Of a stretch of 64,000 nt of DNA, positions 47,741 to 56,912 are shown in pieces. How positions within the stretch are numbered: position 1 is the first letter of the stretch; the number at the start of each line of letters is the position of its first letter. Where the stretch lies: contig PLMU01000009.1 in NCBI GenBank assembly GCA_003142595.1, positions 1 through 64,000 on the forward strand, in the 5' to 3' direction. The notes under the pieces were generated by a model. It did not search any database. It was not told the DNA's origin and worked only from the letters and a program-made list of their open reading frames with translations. The position numbers and the translations under genes were made by a program. This DNA comes from Phycisphaerales bacterium. GTDB lineage: Bacteria > Planctomycetota > Phycisphaerae > Sedimentisphaerales > UBA12454.

Positions 47741-48400
47741 TTAGCGTTGCCAATTGATAGCTTCCTTTGGCACATTGGCCAAATCGGGAGCATAGAAATC
47801 TGCGCCGGGGAGTTTTTCCGGCGTGAAACTTGAAGTTATCGCAAGGCATTTTGCCCCAGCGGCCTTGGCAGCCTGTATTCCGCTGAGAGCGTCCTCAATA
47901 ACAAGGCAATCCTTCGGGTCAATACCCATTTTTTCCGCTGCGAGCAAAAATATGTCAGGGGCGGGTTTGGTATGTTTGACATTATTGCCATAAATAATAG
48001 CGTCAAAAGTTTCAGGCGGAATTTTCAGCTCTGCAAAGTTGCCGGCGGCCTTCCGTATATCAGCGCTTGTAGCGACCGAGATTTTCTTTCCAAGCCGTTT
48101 ACATTCAGTAATAAATTCTTTTGCGCCGGGCAGGGGCTTGAGATTTCCTCTGATTAGCTCAAGATAGATATCGTAGGTTCGCGTTGTAGCCTTTTCGATG
48201 TCGATTGGGAAGTTGTGGTTTTTGGCCATTCCGCGGACACAGTTTTTTTCACCTGTTCCTGTAAAGGGATGAAAATCCTCAGCTGTGATTTTCAGGCCGA
48301 ACTCGGCAAGTGCCTGTATTACGGCCTTTATTATGAAAGGTTCCGAATCGACCAGAACGCCGTCCATATCGAAGATTATGCCTTTAGGGGATATTGCCAT
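47741..48400 (-). CDS. HAD-superfamily hydrolase, phosphoglucomutase/phosphatase type
   Basis: 219 residues from the ATG at 48400 (MAISPKGIIFDMDGVLVDSEP), with AAAAGGAAT upstream. Motif I DMDGV, motif II SVATSADI (ISVATS), motif III K in HTKPAPDIF, motif IV IEDALSG; the cap is the helical C1 type. The family covers beta-phosphoglucomutase, phosphoglycolate phosphatase and sugar phosphatases; exact substrate unresolved. It starts 1 base after the GDPD gene stop and ends the rlmN-GDPD-HAD operon. Confidence 0.88.
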   Translation of the reverse strand: MAISPKGIIFDMDGVLVDSEPFIIKAVIQALAEFGLKITAEDFHPFTGTGEKNCVRGMAKNHNFPIDIEKATTRTYDIYLELIRGNLKPLPGAKEFITECKRLGKKISVATSADIRKAAGNFAELKIPPETFDAIIYGNNVKHTKPAPDIFLLAAEKMGIDPKDCLVIEDALSGIQAAKAAGAKCLAITSSFTPEKLPGADFYAPDLANVPKEAINWQR

Positions 48401-48401
48401 A

Positions 48402-49067
48402 TTATTCCTTTTCAACAGCTTTTCTAATCAAGTCCGGCCGGTCTGTTATTATCCCTGCGATGCGGCAATCGGCAAGGAATTTTGCTATTTCTGTATCGTT
48501 TACCGTCCAGGCAAAAATTTTCAAATTCGACTTTTTGCACATATCAGTGAAATCGGCGGTTATAAAATTATATTCCAGAGCAAAACCTGAAAATTTATTA
48601 TCGCAGGCACGTTTGATAAGTTCGCTGCCATTTAAACCTTTTTTCGCCCTTACAGAAAGACAAACACATATATCAGGCATATTCATTTTCGCCTGTTTCA
48701 TCGTCTGGAAGTCAAAGCCGATAAGGACAATCTGCCGCTGTTTTGCACATCTCTGGATTTCGGTTTTCAACGCGGGGATAATTTCGCTTTTACATTTTAT
48801 CTCTATAAAGACTCTTTTGTTTTCCGGCAAAACGTCAAAAATTTGACTAAGACTTGCTATGCCGGTTTTTTCAAGCTGCTGAAAATCAGCGGCAGAAACT
48901 CGAATACCATTTGTATTTGCATCGTGAATTACAGCAACTGTGTCGTCTTTTGACAATCTTACATCAATTTCAACTGCGTCGGCGCCAATCTGCCAGGCGG
49001 CCAGAACTGCAGCCGGCGTATTCTCAACGGCTTGTATGCAGAAACCTCTATGTGCGATTATTTCCAT
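48402..49067 (-). CDS. Glycerophosphodiester phosphodiesterase
   Basis: 221 residues, cytoplasmic (no signal). GDPD hydrolyses glycerophosphodiesters from phospholipid turnover to glycerol-3-phosphate and an alcohol. Motifs: AHRGFCIQAVENTPAA (HR and EN), DAVEIDVRLSKDDTVAVIHDANTNG (EIDV and HD) and the C-terminal KIFAWTVND. The start shares its A with the rlmN stop (TAATG), so it is coupled to rlmN. Confidence 0.93.
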   Translation of the reverse strand: MEIIAHRGFCIQAVENTPAAVLAAWQIGADAVEIDVRLSKDDTVAVIHDANTNGIRVSAADFQQLEKTGIASLSQIFDVLPENKRVFIEIKCKSEIIPALKTEIQRCAKQRQIVLIGFDFQTMKQAKMNMPDICVCLSVRAKKGLNGSELIKRACDNKFSGFALEYNFITADFTDMCKKSNLKIFAWTVNDTEIAKFLADCRIAGIITDRPDLIRKAVEKE

Positions 49068-50095
49068 TATTTAAGTCTGTCAGCGCCTAATTGGCCGCAG
49101 GCGGCCTTTATGCTGGTGCCGCGGCGGAATCTTATTATTGTCTCAATGCCGGCCTGCATCAGAATATCCTTAAACATTTTTATCCTGTCGCGGTCGGCAG
49201 GTTTAAAATCGGCGCCTGGATGAGGATTGTATTCAATAAGATTGACGCTTGCGTGCAGACCTCTTAAAAGCTGAATAAGTTTGCGAGCCAATTCCAAACT
49301 GTCGTTAACGTCTTCCATCATACAGTATTCAATGGTTATTCTGCGATCTGTTTTTTGATTGTAATGCTTCATCGCGGCCAGTAACACAGGCAGAGGATAT
49401 TTTTTCGCTGCCGGCACAATTTTTTTCCTTAATTCATCGTCAGGGGTGTGAATAGAAACCGCAAGGCGCGGATAAATATCTTCATCGGCAAGTTTCTTTA
49501 TTCCGTCAGGCAGGCCGACAGTGGAAATTGTCTGTCTGCGGATACCGATATTTTTTCCTGCAGGGTCGGCTAAGATTCTCACGGCTTTTATAGTATTTTC
49601 ATAATTGTCCAGCGGTTCGCCCATACCCATATAGACGATATTGTTTATTTTGCAGCCGCTGTCGGCGGAAATAACGATAACCTGGTCAACAATTTCTCCT
49701 GCGGTAAGGTTTCTGGCAAATTTAAGATAGCCTGTCGCGCAGAATCTGCAGCCCAGCCGGCAGCCGACCTGAGTTGAAACGCAGATTGTCTTTCGGCCGG
49801 ACTCATCAAGCAGGACAGATTCAATTTGCTGGCAATCGGCAGTTTCAAAAAGATATTTTGCTGTGCCGTCAGGGTCTTGGAGCTTTTCTACGATTTTGAG
49901 ATTAGAAATGAAAAAGCCGTCTTCGGTAAGTTTTGTGCGGAACTCCTTCGGCAGGGTGGTGAAAAGATTGATGTCGTTTATGTTGTGCTGGTGAATGAAG
50001 CTGAATACGTATTTGGCAAGATAGCTTTTGCCGCCGTAGCCGGTGATGATTGAGCCAATTTCCGCAAGCATTTTGTTTTTAAGGTCTTTATCCAT
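49067..50095 (-). CDS. rlmN: 23S rRNA / tRNA adenine-C2 methyltransferase RlmN
   Basis: 342 residues, radical SAM. The iron-sulfur cysteines are C112, C116 and C119 in VGCRLGCRFCATG, and the second methylating cysteine is C333 near the C terminus (AACGQLG). Further hallmarks are MGMGEPLDNYENTIKAVRIL and TISTVGLPDGIKKLAD. RlmN puts a methyl group on A2503 of 23S rRNA and on A37 of some tRNAs. First gene of a three-gene operon and divergent from the phosphohexomutase gene. Confidence 0.96.
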   Translation of the reverse strand: MDKDLKNKMLAEIGSIITGYGGKSYLAKYVFSFIHQHNINDINLFTTLPKEFRTKLTEDGFFISNLKIVEKLQDPDGTAKYLFETADCQQIESVLLDESGRKTICVSTQVGCRLGCRFCATGYLKFARNLTAGEIVDQVIVISADSGCKINNIVYMGMGEPLDNYENTIKAVRILADPAGKNIGIRRQTISTVGLPDGIKKLADEDIYPRLAVSIHTPDDELRKKIVPAAKKYPLPVLLAAMKHYNQKTDRRITIEYCMMEDVNDSLELARKLIQLLRGLHASVNLIEYNPHPGADFKPADRDRIKMFKDILMQAGIETIIRFRRGTSIKAACGQLGADRLK

Positions 50096-50146
50096 ATTTG
50101 TTTAGTTTAGCTTAAGTTTTGATTTTGTCGAGAAGCAAAATAGCAT

Positions 50147-50175
50147 TTGACCTGCGAGGCGTCTATAAGTACAAT
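50147..50175 (+). promoter_or_regulatory. Promoter of the phosphohexomutase operon
   Basis: TTGACC (50147-50152), 17-base spacer, TACAAT (50170-50175). Confidence 0.7.
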
Positions 50176-50214
50176 TCTCGCATAATATTATGACTTTTAG
50201 GGAGTTTATTGCAG

Positions 50215-51591
50215 ATGGACCCGACAATTTTCAAGGCTTATGACATTCGCGGGATTTATCCCGACCAGCTAAATGAGGACGCAGCGTGGAAGATAGGCAA
50301 TGCATCCGCGACATTTCTAAGAGCTATGCTTCGCGGCTATGACCGCGGACTTGCCAATAAGCAAAGTCTTTGCGTTGGTCACGATATGCGGCTGCACAGC
50401 AGGGCGCTGGCTAACGCATTAATCAAAGGAATGAACGCTGCCGGCGCAAAGATTATTGATATCGGTATGATTGATACGCCGCAGATGTATTTTGCTATAA
50501 ACTACCTCGGCACCTGCGGAGGCGTGCAGGTAACGGCTTCACATAATCCGGCGCAGTATAACGGTTTTAAGATTTCCGGCCTTGAGGCAAAACCTGTCGG
50601 AGTCGATACAGGTTTAAAGGAAATAAAACATATCGCAACGTCATTGCTCCATACCCGCGGGTCAACGGAAGAGATGATAGAGAAACGCGACCTGACAGAA
50701 GCGTATAAAGAGCATGTATTAAAATTTCTCGGCTCAAAAGTGAAACCTTTGAAAATTGTTATTGACGCTTCCAATGGTATGGCGGGAAAGATGGTTCCGC
50801 TGATTTTCGAGAAAATAGGCATAGAGATAATAAAAATCAATTTCGAGCATAAAGGGGTTTTTAAGCACGAGCCTAATCCGCTGATTGAAGACAATCTGAA
50901 ACAGCTTAAGGATACAGTAAAAAAACGCAAGGCGGATATTGGAGTATGTTTTGACGGCGACGCGGACAGGCTTGTAGTAGTTGACGGAAAAGGAGAAACA
51001 ATCAGCTGTGATATATTAACTGCCCTTATGGTTCCATATTTCCTTAAAAAATCGCCGGGTTCTGCGGTTGTTTATGATTTGCGGAGCAGCTGGGTTGTGC
51101 GCGAAGAAATTTTAAAAGCAGGCGGCATTGCCAGACGCGAAAGAGTAGGGCACGCGTATATGAAAAAGACGCTGCGGACAGCAAGAGCGGTTTTCGGCGG
51201 CGAACTGAGCGGCCATTTCTATTACCGTGATAATTTTTACGCAGATTCCGCCTTTATTACTTTTGTGCATCTAATTAATATCCTGAGTTCTTCAGACGAC
51301 CCCATCAGCGAGCTTGTTAAACCGCTGCAAAGATACTATGCCAGCGGCGAGATAAATTTCGCTGTAGACGAAAAAGAAGAGATGATGAAAGAGCTGAAGC
51401 GTAAATTCAGCCAGGGCGAAATCGACGACCTTGACGGAATAACGATTCAGTTCAAAGACTGGTGGTTTAATTGCCGGCCGAGCAATACTGAACCTTTCCT
51501 GCGGCTCAATGTCGAGGCAAAAAGTAAAGAGCTGCTGGATAAGCAGCTTAAAGAAATAGAATCCCTGTTAGGCGAACCGGTTAAGCATTAA
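50215..51591 (+). CDS. Phosphomannomutase/phosphoglucomutase
   Basis: 458 residues from the ATG at 50215; a TTG at 50209 sits only 4 bases from GGAG, the ATG 10 bases, so either is possible. The alpha-D-phosphohexomutase motifs are all visible: the active-site serine loop TASHNPAQYNGFK, metal-binding FDGDADRLVVVDGKG, sugar-binding GGELSGHFYYRD and phosphate-binding RPSNTEPFLRLNVEA. The enzyme interconverts hexose-1- and -6-phosphates for exopolysaccharide or lipopolysaccharide precursors. A LarA-like gene follows after 5 bases. Confidence 0.94.
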   Translation: MDPTIFKAYDIRGIYPDQLNEDAAWKIGNASATFLRAMLRGYDRGLANKQSLCVGHDMRLHSRALANALIKGMNAAGAKIIDIGMIDTPQMYFAINYLGTCGGVQVTASHNPAQYNGFKISGLEAKPVGVDTGLKEIKHIATSLLHTRGSTEEMIEKRDLTEAYKEHVLKFLGSKVKPLKIVIDASNGMAGKMVPLIFEKIGIEIIKINFEHKGVFKHEPNPLIEDNLKQLKDTVKKRKADIGVCFDGDADRLVVVDGKGETISCDILTALMVPYFLKKSPGSAVVYDLRSSWVVREEILKAGGIARRERVGHAYMKKTLRTARAVFGGELSGHFYYRDNFYADSAFITFVHLINILSSSDDPISELVKPLQRYYASGEINFAVDEKEEMMKELKRKFSQGEIDDLDGITIQFKDWWFNCRPSNTEPFLRLNVEAKSKELLDKQLKEIESLLGEPVKH

Positions 51592-51596
51592 TTTTT

Positions 51597-52853
51597 ATGC
51601 TGCACAAATTTCCATACAAAGATTTTCCTTCGGTTGATGTGCCCGAAGGTAATCTTGCGGGAATTTACAAGCCTGTCGAATATCCACAGAATGAGGATGA
51701 AAGCAAAATTCTTGAAAAAGCGCTTGCCAATCCCATAGTCGTAGACCGGCTCGACAGGATGGTGAAAACCGGTATGAAAACTGTCATAGCGGTTGATGAT
51801 ATCACACGCTCGACAAAAACGGAGCTTATGCTGCCGCTGGTTTTAAGGCAGCTTTCGCAGGCAAAGATTAATAATAAAGACATTACAATTTTTATCGCGC
51901 TGGGCACTCACCGGCAGATGACCGAGAGCGAAATAAGGCTCAAATATACAAAAGAGGCGGCTGAAAATTATCGCATAATAAATCCCGACTGGAAAGTAAT
52001 CGCAGACTACAGGGCTGTCGGCAAAAGTTCTGACGGTTTTGAAATCAAAATGCACAAAGAGATACTTAACGCTGATTTTGTAATCGGGCTTGGCCAGACA
52101 GTGCCGCATATGTATGCAGGTTTCGGAGGCGGCGGGAAAATAATCAACCCCGGCTGCTCGGATGAGCAGACAATCGGCCAAATGCACTGGCTAAGTCATA
52201 CAATACCTTCAAAACAGAGATTCGGCACCCGTGATAACCCGGTAAGACAGCTTGTAAACGATGTCGCTGTAAAAAGTGGCCTGAAATTTATTCTTAATGA
52301 AGTGCCGACGATGGAAAGCAAAATTGCCGCTGCGTTTGCGGGCGACCCGATTAAGGCTCATCAGGCGGCGTGCGATTTTGCAGCCGGATTGTATATGGTC
52401 AAGGTGCAAAAGGCTGATATTGTGATTGCCGATTCATATCCTGCCGACATTGATTTCTGGCAGTCGCTAAAGGTGCTGTATTCTGCGCATTTTGCGGTAA
52501 AAAAAGGCGGCACGTTAATATTTGTTTCACCCTGTCCGGAAGGAGTCAGCTCGCAGCATCCTGAAATAACCCAAATCGGTTATAAAACAGGTTATGAACA
52601 GATAAAAAAACTTGTCGCCGAAGGCAAATTGAGCAAGGTTGTGGCGGCAAATGTGTGGATGGGAAATGAAATCCTGCAAAACAGCGAGGTTGTTTTTGTG
52701 ACCAAAGGCATATCGGAAAAAGAATTAACAGCAATGGGTTTTCAATGGGCGGCAAATCCTGACATCGCGTTAAAAGCGGCAATAAAAAAGCACCGCAAAG
52801 ACGCGAAAATCAGCATACTCTGCGGTGCATCGAAAATTATCTGTCAAACCTGA
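51597..52853 (+). CDS. LarA-like (lactate racemase family) protein
   Basis: 418 residues. DUF2088 N-terminal domain with AVDDITRSTKTELMLP and FIALGTHRQMTESEI, then the central HMYAGFGGGGKIINPGCSDEQTIGQMHW with the Gly-rich loop, Lys and His expected around the nickel-pincer cofactor, and a C-terminal domain (TLIFVSPCPEGVSSQHPEI). LarA racemases isomerise alpha-hydroxy acids with a nickel-pincer nucleotide. The window has no LarB, LarC or LarE genes to make the cofactor. The real substrate may be another hydroxy acid. Confidence 0.88.
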   Translation: MLHKFPYKDFPSVDVPEGNLAGIYKPVEYPQNEDESKILEKALANPIVVDRLDRMVKTGMKTVIAVDDITRSTKTELMLPLVLRQLSQAKINNKDITIFIALGTHRQMTESEIRLKYTKEAAENYRIINPDWKVIADYRAVGKSSDGFEIKMHKEILNADFVIGLGQTVPHMYAGFGGGGKIINPGCSDEQTIGQMHWLSHTIPSKQRFGTRDNPVRQLVNDVAVKSGLKFILNEVPTMESKIAAAFAGDPIKAHQAACDFAAGLYMVKVQKADIVIADSYPADIDFWQSLKVLYSAHFAVKKGGTLIFVSPCPEGVSSQHPEITQIGYKTGYEQIKKLVAEGKLSKVVAANVWMGNEILQNSEVVFVTKGISEKELTAMGFQWAANPDIALKAAIKKHRKDAKISILCGASKIICQT

Positions 52854-52859
52854 CGGCCG

Positions 52860-54224
52860 TTATTTATCAAACGGCATTTTAGCCCCGCCGCTGGGGGTAA
52901 TTGTTGTATCGCTTTGCGTTCCTACCGGATTTTGCTGCTCATGGCCCTGCCTTCTGCAGATTAGCCCTTCAGATAATTTAGACTCATTGCCGCCTATTAA
53001 TATCGCATAGGAATAGCCTGGCATAACCTTTACAATTTTTATGGTGGCGACAGGCTCTTCGGTTTGTCCGAGCGATTCTTTTGTGTCATAATCGAAAATC
53101 TCTTCGCCTTGCTGGAGGACTTCATAAATATCCGATACGGCGATGTCTTTGCCGCCTTTATTAATGGCAATCGTTTTATTGGGCAGGATTTTTGCGATTC
53201 TGACCGGATATAGCCCCTGTGTTATATTATCGGCAATCGGACTGACAGCTAATTTAATCAGTTCATCAGCGAGCAGGCGATAATCAATCTTGTCATCCTG
53301 CCAATTAGGGATAAGTTTTCTGACGTCCCTGTCATACTGGAGCCATAAGTTTACTGAATCTGAAAATTTAATCTGGGTTGTCGCTGCGCCGATAAGAGAA
53401 TAATCCAGTTTAAACTTTGCTTCGTGTTCAAAGACACACTGGCCTGTGATTTCCACATATTTTATATTTTCACTTATTGATGCTTCGTTCAGCGTCAAAG
53501 CAAGAATATAGTCGGCACCTAAAAGATTTCCCAGTTTCGCTTTTTCTTCAAGGGAAGCGTCGCCGCGCCAGACCAGACCTTTTTCCTGCATAATCTTGTC
53601 GATGTAGCTCCTGTCGAGGATGGCGAATTTATTAGTCGCTGCGAGTTTGGTGTTCAAAATATGTGAAATTTTCTTTTCGATTTCGCTGCTGCTCAAGAGG
53701 ACTTCTTTGCCGCGAACAAGCTGCTCGATTTTATCGCATCCCGACTCTGAGCTTGTGATAGTGCCGAAGCGGTAAACGCTGCTTAAAGTTGTCGGCGCCA
53801 CAACGGCTATTCTTACTCTGTTGTTTTTGTCCGGCGGCTGATAGTCGTATATCCAGGCTTTGACTTTTACCTCGTAGGAATTGGCGTCGTGTTTCTCTTC
53901 GAGGACATCATAGGTTTTTACAAATGCGCCAATTTGCATTTCATTTGTAGAGCCTTTGGTTCTTATTGAAACGGCGTCGAAGCCTATTTCCTTGCCGGAG
54001 CCTTTTCTATCAATATCCGCGGAAGCGGAATCATAACTGTATTCATATTCTCCGGAGCCGACACTTATTCCCTTTGCCTTGGCGACGGCCTCAAAGATGG
54101 CTCTTTTTATCGCTTCCTGCCTTGTCGGAGCGACTCCTTTGCCTTCCTGGACGATGGGTTTTGTTTCAGCAAAAGCCTGTAAAGAAAGCAGGCCAATCAA
54201 CAATAGTGTTATTGTCTTTTTCAT
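52860..54224 (-). CDS. CsgG/FlgT-like secreted envelope protein
   Basis: 454 residues. Signal peptide 1-19 (MKKTITLLLIGLLSLQAFA) with no lipobox cysteine. Residues about 25-125 resemble the FlgT N-terminal domain (EGKGVAPTRQEAIKRAIFEAVAKAKG; KTYDVLEEKHDANSYEVKVKAWI). Residues 130-330 resemble the CsgG-like alpha/beta domain (RIAVVAPTT; FAILDRSYIDKIMQE; LGADYILALTLNEA). The end is a beta-rich domain (SDIYEVLQQGEEIFDYDTKESLGQ), then a polar tail. It likely works in the periplasm on the cell envelope. Last gene of the COG3014-YcfL-LpoB-type operon. Confidence 0.8.
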   Translation of the reverse strand: MKKTITLLLIGLLSLQAFAETKPIVQEGKGVAPTRQEAIKRAIFEAVAKAKGISVGSGEYEYSYDSASADIDRKGSGKEIGFDAVSIRTKGSTNEMQIGAFVKTYDVLEEKHDANSYEVKVKAWIYDYQPPDKNNRVRIAVVAPTTLSSVYRFGTITSSESGCDKIEQLVRGKEVLLSSSEIEKKISHILNTKLAATNKFAILDRSYIDKIMQEKGLVWRGDASLEEKAKLGNLLGADYILALTLNEASISENIKYVEITGQCVFEHEAKFKLDYSLIGAATTQIKFSDSVNLWLQYDRDVRKLIPNWQDDKIDYRLLADELIKLAVSPIADNITQGLYPVRIAKILPNKTIAINKGGKDIAVSDIYEVLQQGEEIFDYDTKESLGQTEEPVATIKIVKVMPGYSYAILIGGNESKLSEGLICRRQGHEQQNPVGTQSDTTITPSGGAKMPFDK

Positions 54225-54257
54225 TTTTGTTCGTCCTTAAACTTTTTTTATACAGTA

Positions 54258-54869
54258 TTACCAGGAAACTGTTTTGTTACTTCCGCGTTTTACGATAGGG
54301 ACCTCTTTCTGCCAGAATCTAAGGCCGGTCTTTACATCTGTAAGCTTCAGTTGGAAATAATATTCCACCTGCTGCTTATCACTGTCATAACGCAGATTTC
54401 TCTGGAAGATTTTTCCGGACATACTTAATTCCGGAGCGATTATTTGTCCCTTTTGGGGCATAGTCGGCTGATTAAACTCTTCGCCTCTCGAAGAGTCGCG
54501 GACATCCCTCATACCATAAACAGTGTCATCGCGATTGCTCTCTTTGCCGCCAACTGCGGAAGTCATAACAACCTGTCCGCTATTCATCATATCTTCTTCG
54601 ATTTTCGCGGTAAGCTGGTCGGTGTCAATCCTCTGCATCGTGTCGTTAGTAACTTTGCTTGTGGCCAGGACATATCTGCTGCCGTCCTTTTTAGACAGGA
54701 CGCCTGAATGCAGAAGCGATTGAATCATATCGCTTGCGGCCTGGTCGAAATCCCTGTAATCGAGCGACATAACCTGTTTGCCGGTGTCATTTTTGGTATC
54801 TACTTTCTGAACTTCCTCACAGCCGGCAAGGAAAAATGGTATAACAAATAATACAGCAAGTTTTTTCAT
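54258..54869 (-). CDS. lpoB: Penicillin-binding protein activator LpoB
   Basis: 203 residues. Lipobox LAGC (C17) after MKKLAVLFVIPFFLAGC, so an outer membrane lipoprotein. The LpoB domain is evident: MSLDYRDFDQAASDMIQSLLHSGVL, VLATSKVTNDTMQRIDTDQLTAKIEEDMMNSGQV, and PELSMSGKIFQRNLRYDSDKQQVEYYFQLKLTDVKTGLRFW. In E. coli LpoB reaches through peptidoglycan to stimulate PBP1B. The presence in an organism that makes peptidoglycan would fit recent knowledge of Planctomycetota. Flanked by YcfL-like and CsgG-like genes. Confidence 0.9.
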   Translation of the reverse strand: MKKLAVLFVIPFFLAGCEEVQKVDTKNDTGKQVMSLDYRDFDQAASDMIQSLLHSGVLSKKDGSRYVLATSKVTNDTMQRIDTDQLTAKIEEDMMNSGQVVMTSAVGGKESNRDDTVYGMRDVRDSSRGEEFNQPTMPQKGQIIAPELSMSGKIFQRNLRYDSDKQQVEYYFQLKLTDVKTGLRFWQKEVPIVKRGSNKTVSW

Positions 54870-54884
54870 ATAATTATCCTTTCT

Positions 54885-55328
54885 TTATTCGGGGGTTTTT
54901 CTCGTATCCATTCTGAAATCAGTAACTTCTTTTGACGGAGCGACGGCTTTAAAATCGAAAGTAGTCCTTGATTTTGCCGAAACCGGCATCCAGACGGCCG
55001 CTTTGGAATCGACGGTAGCGCCATTTTTGTCGAGCCAATCTACTTTGTAATCAAATCGCTTTGTATAGACGGCCCGGTTGTAGCCTGTTACCTGAATTTC
55101 AAGGAAGTCCGAGTTGTTTCTGAAGACTTTTACATCTTTTAAGTCGATTCCATGTCCTGCCAGCAGACTGAAAGCGGCGTACACAGGACGCGTGAGGTAA
55201 TTGTTCGCGGCGTCAGAGCTTTTGACGTCGGAGTCGAGACTTACTCGTTTGTCTTTATATTCTTTGTTACAGCCGTTTAACAACACAATCGAAACGGCAA
55301 AAAACAACAAAAGAAAACACTTTTTCAT
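54885..55328 (-). CDS. YcfL-like (DUF1425) lipoprotein
   Basis: 147 residues. Lipobox LNGC with C20 (MKKCFLLLFFAVSIVLLNGC). The mature part has the DUF1425 pattern (VKVFRNNSDFLEIQVTGYNRAVYTKRFDYKVDWLDKNGATV). In E. coli ycfL lies just before lpoB, the same order as here. Function is unknown, though a role with LpoB or cell wall enzymes is suggested by the conserved order. Confidence 0.86.
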   Translation of the reverse strand: MKKCFLLLFFAVSIVLLNGCNKEYKDKRVSLDSDVKSSDAANNYLTRPVYAAFSLLAGHGIDLKDVKVFRNNSDFLEIQVTGYNRAVYTKRFDYKVDWLDKNGATVDSKAAVWMPVSAKSRTTFDFKAVAPSKEVTDFRMDTRKTPE

Positions 55329-55359
55329 AGTTATCTCCTTAATTATATTTTAAATTTTC

Positions 55360-56754
55360 TCACATAGGAATAATTTCGTAAACAGGTTTCGCATTTCTTT
55401 GCACGATTTTAATATAAACCAATACATTATTACAATTTGGCAGTTGAATGTCAAATGTCTGGCAATTGTCAGGTGTAATTTTAAGTATATTATTCTGGGG
55501 CTTTGGCATTTTTGCAACCTGGAAATCCTTCGGCAGGGCAGTCCAGATTCTGATATCGGCATCATTGGTCATAAACGAATAGGCAGCTATTCCCATCGCA
55601 AGAAGGTTGGCCCCAGTGGAACCCTGGCTTGTTAAAGCATATTGGGCGACAACTTTGGCGGTTGTTGAAACTATCGCCCTGAATAAGGCGGCATCAAAGT
55701 CTTTTTTAAATTCGCTGTGTATAACCCTGTCCATATTGCAGACAACAGAGGTATTATATATGGTTCCGTCAGAATCTATTTGCAGGGAAGTAACCGCGCC
55801 ATCTCTGTATTTGAGTTTCGGCAGCGCAATTCCCGCGTAGAATACTCTGTTGGTTGCTATGAAAATCGGCAGGTCGATTCTGAATTCTTCTCTAATCGGA
55901 CCTACTCCGTTCTCAAAAATCACCCATACGGTATTTTTGAAAGTGCCGTTTGCGGCGAGCAATTTTTCAGTTTCGTCAAATTCCTGAGCGATGGAATTAT
56001 TTTCGGGGACAAGGCCGCAGGTTTCTTTCAACAGGTCGCGTGCTTCTGAAGTCTGACCTGTGCCGTTGAAGTAAACTGACGCCAGATAATTAACAAAAGG
56101 ATTAACATAATTGCTATAGGCCTTATACGCGTCAAGTTCCGGGTATTTATCGTGCAGAGCTTGTCCTAATTTGGGGTCTTCAAGAGTCGATTTAGCGAGG
56201 CTGCCGTATTGAGCCTTGTCGAGCTGCTCTTTTTCCTTATTGATTTCTTTTTCGAAAACTTCCTTTGTTCTTCTTTGTCTGTCAAGCGCCCTGTTAAATT
56301 CGACTCTCGCAAGGTCAAAATTGCCCTGAGCCATAAAATTCAGGGCCTTATACGTATTTACCATAACTCTATCGTATTGTTCGCCTTGATAAGGAATAAC
56401 ATTGTCATTAACGACCATGGCGGCTACCTGGTCTCCGCCGGACCAGCGAAGGTCATAGAATTTCAGGAAATCTTCTGCTTTGTCGAAATATTTTGTGCTG
56501 CGGTTGTAATCTTTAAAGCTTCTTTTTGCCGCGGCGGTCTGAAGTATCCAGAGAAGGTCATCGTTGTCAGGATTTTTTCTGTTTTTATCAAAATGTTTTT
56601 GCGCACTAGTTGCCGCTGAATTGAAATCCGCCGCTTCAAAACGTTCATTGAAGGTTTGCAGCCGCTCCTGCATAGAGTTGCAGCCGCTAATGAGAGGCAA
56701 ACTCAAAACTATTGCAGTAAAAACAATTATTAAAACGTAAATCCTTTTGTTCAT
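55360..56754 (-). CDS. COG3014-like lipoprotein with helical repeats
   Basis: 464 residues from the ATG at 56754 (MNKRIYVLIIVF), with GGAG 8 bases upstream. Lipobox LISGC near residue 25. The first 150 residues are TPR-like helices (FNERFEAADFNSAATSAQKHFDKNRKNPDNDDLLW; AQGNFDLARVEFNRALDRQRR); the C-terminal part is beta-rich (WVIFENGVGPIREEFRIDLPIF). This is the family often annotated COG3014 that sits beside LpoB and YcfL. It heads the operon; the promoter is at 56786-56816. Confidence 0.82.
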   Translation of the reverse strand: MNKRIYVLIIVFTAIVLSLPLISGCNSMQERLQTFNERFEAADFNSAATSAQKHFDKNRKNPDNDDLLWILQTAAAKRSFKDYNRSTKYFDKAEDFLKFYDLRWSGGDQVAAMVVNDNVIPYQGEQYDRVMVNTYKALNFMAQGNFDLARVEFNRALDRQRRTKEVFEKEINKEKEQLDKAQYGSLAKSTLEDPKLGQALHDKYPELDAYKAYSNYVNPFVNYLASVYFNGTGQTSEARDLLKETCGLVPENNSIAQEFDETEKLLAANGTFKNTVWVIFENGVGPIREEFRIDLPIFIATNRVFYAGIALPKLKYRDGAVTSLQIDSDGTIYNTSVVCNMDRVIHSEFKKDFDAALFRAIVSTTAKVVAQYALTSQGSTGANLLAMGIAAYSFMTNDADIRIWTALPKDFQVAKMPKPQNNILKITPDNCQTFDIQLPNCNNVLVYIKIVQRNAKPVYEIIPM

Positions 56755-56785
56755 CGGATTAACTCCATGAGAATAAGTGCGATAC

Positions 56786-56816
56786 ATTATACTAAGGTAA
56801 CGGAAAGATATTTCAA
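56786..56816 (-). promoter_or_regulatory. Promoter of the lpoB operon
   Basis: TTGAAA (56816-56811) and TATAAT (56791-56786) on the minus strand with a 19-base spacer, slightly long. A plus-strand TTGACA at 56829 faces the M48 gene. Confidence 0.5.
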
Positions 56817-56912
56817 TATAAAAAAGGATTGACAGATTACGATATTATCTTACGCTAAAGAGGTATATTTGCCAGAAATGTAACTGTCTTATTTGAATAG
56901 GGTTAAGAGATA

